NCBI GenBank assembly: GCA_964611645.1
Contig: CAZTAO010000057.1
Coordinates: forward strand, 1-31,226
Reading direction: 5' to 3'
Length of the DNA: 31,226 nt
DNA from: CAZTAO01 sp964611645
GTDB taxonomy: Bacteria; Armatimonadota; UBA5829
The notes under the pieces are model-generated. The model worked only from the letters and a program-made list of their open reading frames with translations, had not been told where the DNA came from and did not search any database. Below, piece by piece: positions 28,518-31,226 of this stretch. The stretch's first letter is position 1, and each line of letters opens with the position of its first letter. Position numbers and translations under genes: made by a program.

Positions 28518-28844
28518 GGAAGCGTCTGATCGTGTGATGGTTTGATTGTGTGATCGGTGGTCTGGTTTCGACTCCGCTCAACCAGCGGCCCACGTTCGTT
28601 GAGCGGAGTCGAAACGAACCAGAAGATCACGATGGTCGAGGATATGCTATCCTCGACCCGGTATCCCGGGCATGTTGCCCGGCCAGCGGTGTACCCGACG
28701 CAAAACACATTAACCAGAAGATCGGGTGCGATTTGCAATCGCGCCCGCAAAGGAATGGCCGCGGTGTTTCGGGATTTGAGCGGAGCTTGCGGAGCGGGAA
28801 TCCCGAAACTGCCAACCGCAAAACGCAGTAACCGGAGAAACAGA
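28518..28844 (+). repeat. Array of five perfect or near-perfect hairpins
   Basis: H1 28565-28582 with 28598-28615 (18 bp, loop 15). H2 28634-28644 with 28648-28658 (11 bp, loop TGC). H3 28666-28672 with 28676-28682 (7 bp, loop TGT). H4 28724-28733 with 28737-28746 (10 bp with one T-G wobble, loop TGC). H5 28766-28776 with 28799-28809 (11 bp, loop 22). AACCAGAAGATC occurs twice, at 28617-28628 and 28712-28723, ahead of H2 and H4. No gene is present; long open frames through it are chance products of repeat DNA. Confidence 0.8.
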
Positions 28845-30344
28845 ATGAAGCCAAGAATCGTATTCATCTGCATCGCTATGTTGCTTGCCATCACGGCCTC
28901 CGTCGGCATCGCCGTCGCCCAGGAGCAGAGCCAGCAGTTCGCGGCCGGCGTCGTATTCGAGGATGCCAACCGCAACGGTCTTCGCGACGCCGGCGAGAGG
29001 GGGATAGGTGGAGTCCGGGTCTCCAACGGTCGGACCAGTGTCAAGACCAGCTACTCCGGCGATTACCGAATTGCCGTCGATAACGACACCATCATCTTCG
29101 TCATCAAGCCGCGCAACTGGCAGACCCGGCTGGACAAGAATAACGTCCCGCGCTTCTACTATATTCACAAACCCGCCGGTTCCCCCAAGAGCAAGGTCGC
29201 GGGCGTCGCTCCCACCGGGCCACTGCCTGTGTATGTGAACATCCCGCTCTATCGTCATCCCGAACCAGACCAGTTCCGTGCGGTGTTCCTGGGAGACACG
29301 CAGGTATCCAACGAGGAGGAGATCAACTACCTGGCGCACGACATCATCGAGGAACTGGCAGGCACGGACGCGGGCTTTGCGGTATCGCTGGGCGACATCG
29401 TCTTCGACCGCCTCAATCTGTATGAGCCGTTGGTGGGGGTTATGGGCCGGATGGGCATCGGGTGCCACTATGTGAAGGGCAACCACGACTCCAACTACGA
29501 CAACGGCCCCGGCCAACTCCTTGCCGATGAGACATTCGAGCGGGTATTCGGCCCATCCTACTACTCATACGACTACGGTCCCGTCCACTTCATTGCGCTC
29601 AACAACCCGTACTTCGTTGAGGGTGGGAAATACGAGGCGCGGCTTGACCCCAGGCAGATGGAGTTCCTGCGCGACGACCTCGCCTCAATCCCGAAGAACC
29701 AACTGGTGGTGCTGATGATGCACATCCCCATCAATGAGATGAAGGACAGAGACCACATCTACGAACTGCTGCAGACCCACCCGAGTGTCTTCACAATCGC
29801 CGCCCACTGGCACACCCAGCGGCACTTCTTCCTCACCGAGGCCGACGGCTGGAAAGGCGCGACCCCGCTCCATCTCCTGGTCAATGTCACCTCCTGCGGC
29901 AACTGGTGGGGCGGTAAAAAGGACGAGCTAGGCATCCCCGATGCAACAATGGGAGACGGCGTGCCCAACGGCTACTCCATCATCGCCTTCGACCGCGACC
30001 GCTACTCCATCCGCTACAAAGCCGCCCGCAGACCGGAGAACTACCAGATGGACATCAAGGCGCCGGACGCCGTGATGTCCCCCCCGGCGAATGTCCGGAT
30101 TTCCGTGAACATCTTCGGAGCCTCGGAGCGCTCCGTCGTGGTAATGAAGGTGCATGCCACCTCCAGGAGAATGGACCCAGACCCGAAGATTCCCCACACC
30201 TGGCACGCCAACCTCCCCGAGTACGAACCAGGCACATACCTAATCGAAATCCACCACCGGGACATGTTCGGGCAGACCGACACAGGCTACAGGGTGATAA
30301 CGATAGAGCCATACCGGCCCGGCGCAGTGCAGGCGGGGCATTGA
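28845..30344 (+). CDS. Secreted metallophosphoesterase with SdrD-B-like N-domain and C-terminal domain
   Basis: 499 residues. Signal peptide about 1-26. The N-domain (about 30-115) opens with GVVFEDANRNGLRDAGE, a calcium-binding SdrD-B/Cna-B-like strand. The central calcineurin-like domain has FLGDTQ, SLGDIVFD, VKGNHDSNY, LMMHIPIN and AAHWHTQRHF; the last is AHWH where GHTH is usual. The C-terminal region (about 400-490) is a beta domain. This three-part layout resembles the MetallophosN/Metallophos/MetallophosC proteins of Bacteroidetes. ATG at 28845 follows GGAGAA. Likely a periplasmic phosphoesterase; substrate unknown. Confidence 0.87.
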   Translation: MKPRIVFICIAMLLAITASVGIAVAQEQSQQFAAGVVFEDANRNGLRDAGERGIGGVRVSNGRTSVKTSYSGDYRIAVDNDTIIFVIKPRNWQTRLDKNNVPRFYYIHKPAGSPKSKVAGVAPTGPLPVYVNIPLYRHPEPDQFRAVFLGDTQVSNEEEINYLAHDIIEELAGTDAGFAVSLGDIVFDRLNLYEPLVGVMGRMGIGCHYVKGNHDSNYDNGPGQLLADETFERVFGPSYYSYDYGPVHFIALNNPYFVEGGKYEARLDPRQMEFLRDDLASIPKNQLVVLMMHIPINEMKDRDHIYELLQTHPSVFTIAAHWHTQRHFFLTEADGWKGATPLHLLVNVTSCGNWWGGKKDELGIPDATMGDGVPNGYSIIAFDRDRYSIRYKAARRPENYQMDIKAPDAVMSPPANVRISVNIFGASERSVVVMKVHATSRRMDPDPKIPHTWHANLPEYEPGTYLIEIHHRDMFGQTDTGYRVITIEPYRPGAVQAGH

Positions 30345-30366
30345 GCGGGTATCGTCGGGGCCCCAT

Positions 30367-30391
30367 CCCTCCAGGTATCCTACCTGGAGGG
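30367..30391. repeat. CCCTCCAGGTA palindrome, copy D
   Basis: CCCTCCAGGTA (30367-30377) with TACCTGGAGGG (30381-30391), loop TCC. It lies 23 bases after the metallophosphoesterase stop and shares its loop with copy A. Confidence 0.9.
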
Positions 30392-30413
30392 CGCGATCAG
30401 ATGCCCACACCCC

Positions 30414-30445
30414 GTCCCATTCGTCCCATATGTCCCCGATCGGGG
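30414..30445. repeat. Nine-base tandem repeat ending in a 12-base dyad
   Basis: Three 9-base units (GTCCCATTC, GTCCCATAT, GTCCCCGAT) run into the perfect dyad CCCCGATCGGGG (30434-30445). It lies about 60 bases upstream of the promoter at 30507 and could be either a dispersed repeat or an operator. Confidence 0.6.
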
Positions 30446-30506
30446 AACAATCTCTCAACCCAACCCGGAAACCCCGAAAACTACCTGAATACCTGCTAAC
30501 GGAATC

Positions 30507-30536
30507 TTGACAGCCCCACCATGCTGCGGATAGAAT
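30507..30536 (+). promoter_or_regulatory. Sigma70-type promoter for the LamG gene
   Basis: A perfect TTGACA (30507-30512), an 18-base spacer and TAGAAT (30531-30536), one base from TATAAT. Predicted leader about 60 bases to the ATG at 30604. Confidence 0.7.
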
Positions 30537-30603
30537 ACACACCAGAATGGGCAGCCGGGCCATTGCCGCGCCTTGCGTCTGCCCGCCAACGGAGGGATTA
30601 CAG

Positions 30604-31226
30604 ATGATCTACCGACTCACGCTGCTTTCTCTGCTTCTGGGGTTTGTTTGCATGCCAGGGTTTGCCGCGCCGGCGCCGATGGCGATCTATCACTTCGACG
30701 ATGCGCGCGTGGTGGACAGCATCGGCGGGCGCGAGGGCAGCCTGGCCGACGGGGCCGCTGTCGTGCCCGGTGGCATCGCAGGCAACTGTCTGCGCCTCAG
30801 CCGCGCCCGCGACAGCTACGCCTCACTCGGCAAGTCATTCCCCCTCACCATCCCTGCCTCCACCATCTCAGTGTGGGTAAAGACCACGCCGGGCTTCGCC
30901 TCGCCCGACGCCTTCTTCGTCGGGCGGCACGTCTCGACCAAGTTCGCCGGCTACTTCCTCTTCGTCAACACCACGTCGAAGTACGGTGCGCCGGGAAAGG
31001 TCTCCTTCTACTACTCGCCGGAGTCCATCACCTCCAAGAAGAGCATCAACGACGGGCAGTGGCACCATGTGGCGGCCGTCTACCGTGAGGCGGGGCCGTG
31101 CGAGCTGTACGTAGACGGGCTCCTGGAGGCAACGGGTCCAGCCGCGAAGATGAAGGCGGTGGACGTCCCTACACTCGCTGGCGGGATCCACAGCGCGGAT
31201 GAGACGCCGGGCGGCAGCGTTGATGG
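30604..31226 (+). CDS. Secreted LamG/concanavalin A-like domain protein, cut by the window end
   Basis: The reading frame is open for 207 codons to the last base. Signal peptide about 1-22 (LTLLSLLLGFVCMPGFA). The rest matches a LamG-like jelly-roll domain: an early strand MAIYHFDDARVVDSIGGREG, then TISVWVKTT, then the signature DGQWHHVAAVYREAG with CELYVDGLLEATG. ATG at 30604 follows GGAGGG. Such domains bind glycans or occur next to catalytic domains; what lies downstream is not visible. The gene may extend well beyond the window and could be a further multidomain secreted enzyme. Confidence 0.85.
   Translation, partial: MIYRLTLLSLLLGFVCMPGFAAPAPMAIYHFDDARVVDSIGGREGSLADGAAVVPGGIAGNCLRLSRARDSYASLGKSFPLTIPASTISVWVKTTPGFASPDAFFVGRHVSTKFAGYFLFVNTTSKYGAPGKVSFYYSPESITSKKSINDGQWHHVAAVYREAGPCELYVDGLLEATGPAAKMKAVDVPTLAGGIHSADETPGGSVD

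Noticed and set aside
28565..28615. Hairpin as a tRNA or small RNA gene
   Set aside because: It forms a single long perfect stem without a cloverleaf or T-loop sequence.
28557..28844. N-terminal extension of the metallophosphoesterase gene
   Set aside because: This open frame runs through the hairpin array. The ATG at 28845 has a ribosome binding site and starts a signal peptide.

Overview
The window reads as a chromosomal stretch of a GC-rich, free-living bacterium with a large secreted proteome, most likely Armatimonadota (formerly Armatimonadetes). The best single clue is the first gene, a prepilin-type H-X9-DG protein whose N-terminus runs through FPVFAKAREKARQ, a wording typical of the large prepilin families of that phylum. 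The assignment is an inference from family style. There is no rRNA, tRNA, CRISPR array, phage gene or transposase gene that I can see.

Layout. 1-4299: a prepilin-like protein, a large secreted glycosidase-like protein (GH123/DUF4091 style) and a secreted Ig-like plus TPR protein. 4334-5198 (minus): an overlapping two-gene operon of a small unknown protein and a HEPN-like protein. 5378-9895 (plus): alkaline phosphatase, an Ig-like lipoprotein, two tandem cyclophilins (one exported, one cytoplasmic), a uroporphyrinogen-decarboxylase-fold protein and a VOC/glyoxalase-fold protein. 9958-10872 (minus): a cytoplasmic metallophosphoesterase. 11016-19836 (plus): two very large secreted glycosidase-like proteins separated by apt (adenine salvage), a second URO-D-fold protein, and a secreted NPCBM-like/CsgG-like fusion. 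19845-26593 (minus): a double zinc-ribbon membrane protein, a DEAD/DEAH helicase of the MrfA/YprA type, a secreted Ig-like protein with a Met-Pro-Gly-rich tail, and a GHL10-like glycosidase. 26811-31226 (plus): a second GHL10-like protein, a secreted metallophosphoesterase with an SdrD-B-like N-domain, and a LamG protein cut by the window end.

How the genes may work together. Twelve of the 24 genes have convincing export signals. Five of those are glycosidase-like, two are phosphatases, and several others carry beta-sandwich domains of the Ig-like, NPCBM-like or LamG type. The simplest reading is a surface and secreted machinery for attacking polysaccharides and phosphorylated organic matter. 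No transporter, sensor or SusCD-like pair accompanies them, so this is not a classical polysaccharide utilisation locus. Most genes appear to be transcribed singly, and recognisable sigma70-like promoters (TTGACA / TATAAT type, several with a TGC extended -10) precede many of them.

The most striking feature is not a protein. The intergenic DNA is packed with short perfect palindromes and dispersed repeats of several families: CCCTCCAGGTA hairpins (4 copies), a 31-base GTCATTCCGAGG repeat (4 copies or variants), CCCTC...GAGGG elements (4 copies, two bracketing apt), TTGAGCGGAG hairpins (3 copies), and CACGAAAG inverted repeats. One intergenic region (28518-28844) holds five consecutive hairpins. 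One repeat family has been translated into the C-terminal tail of the helicase. No repeat-mobilising enzyme is encoded in the window.
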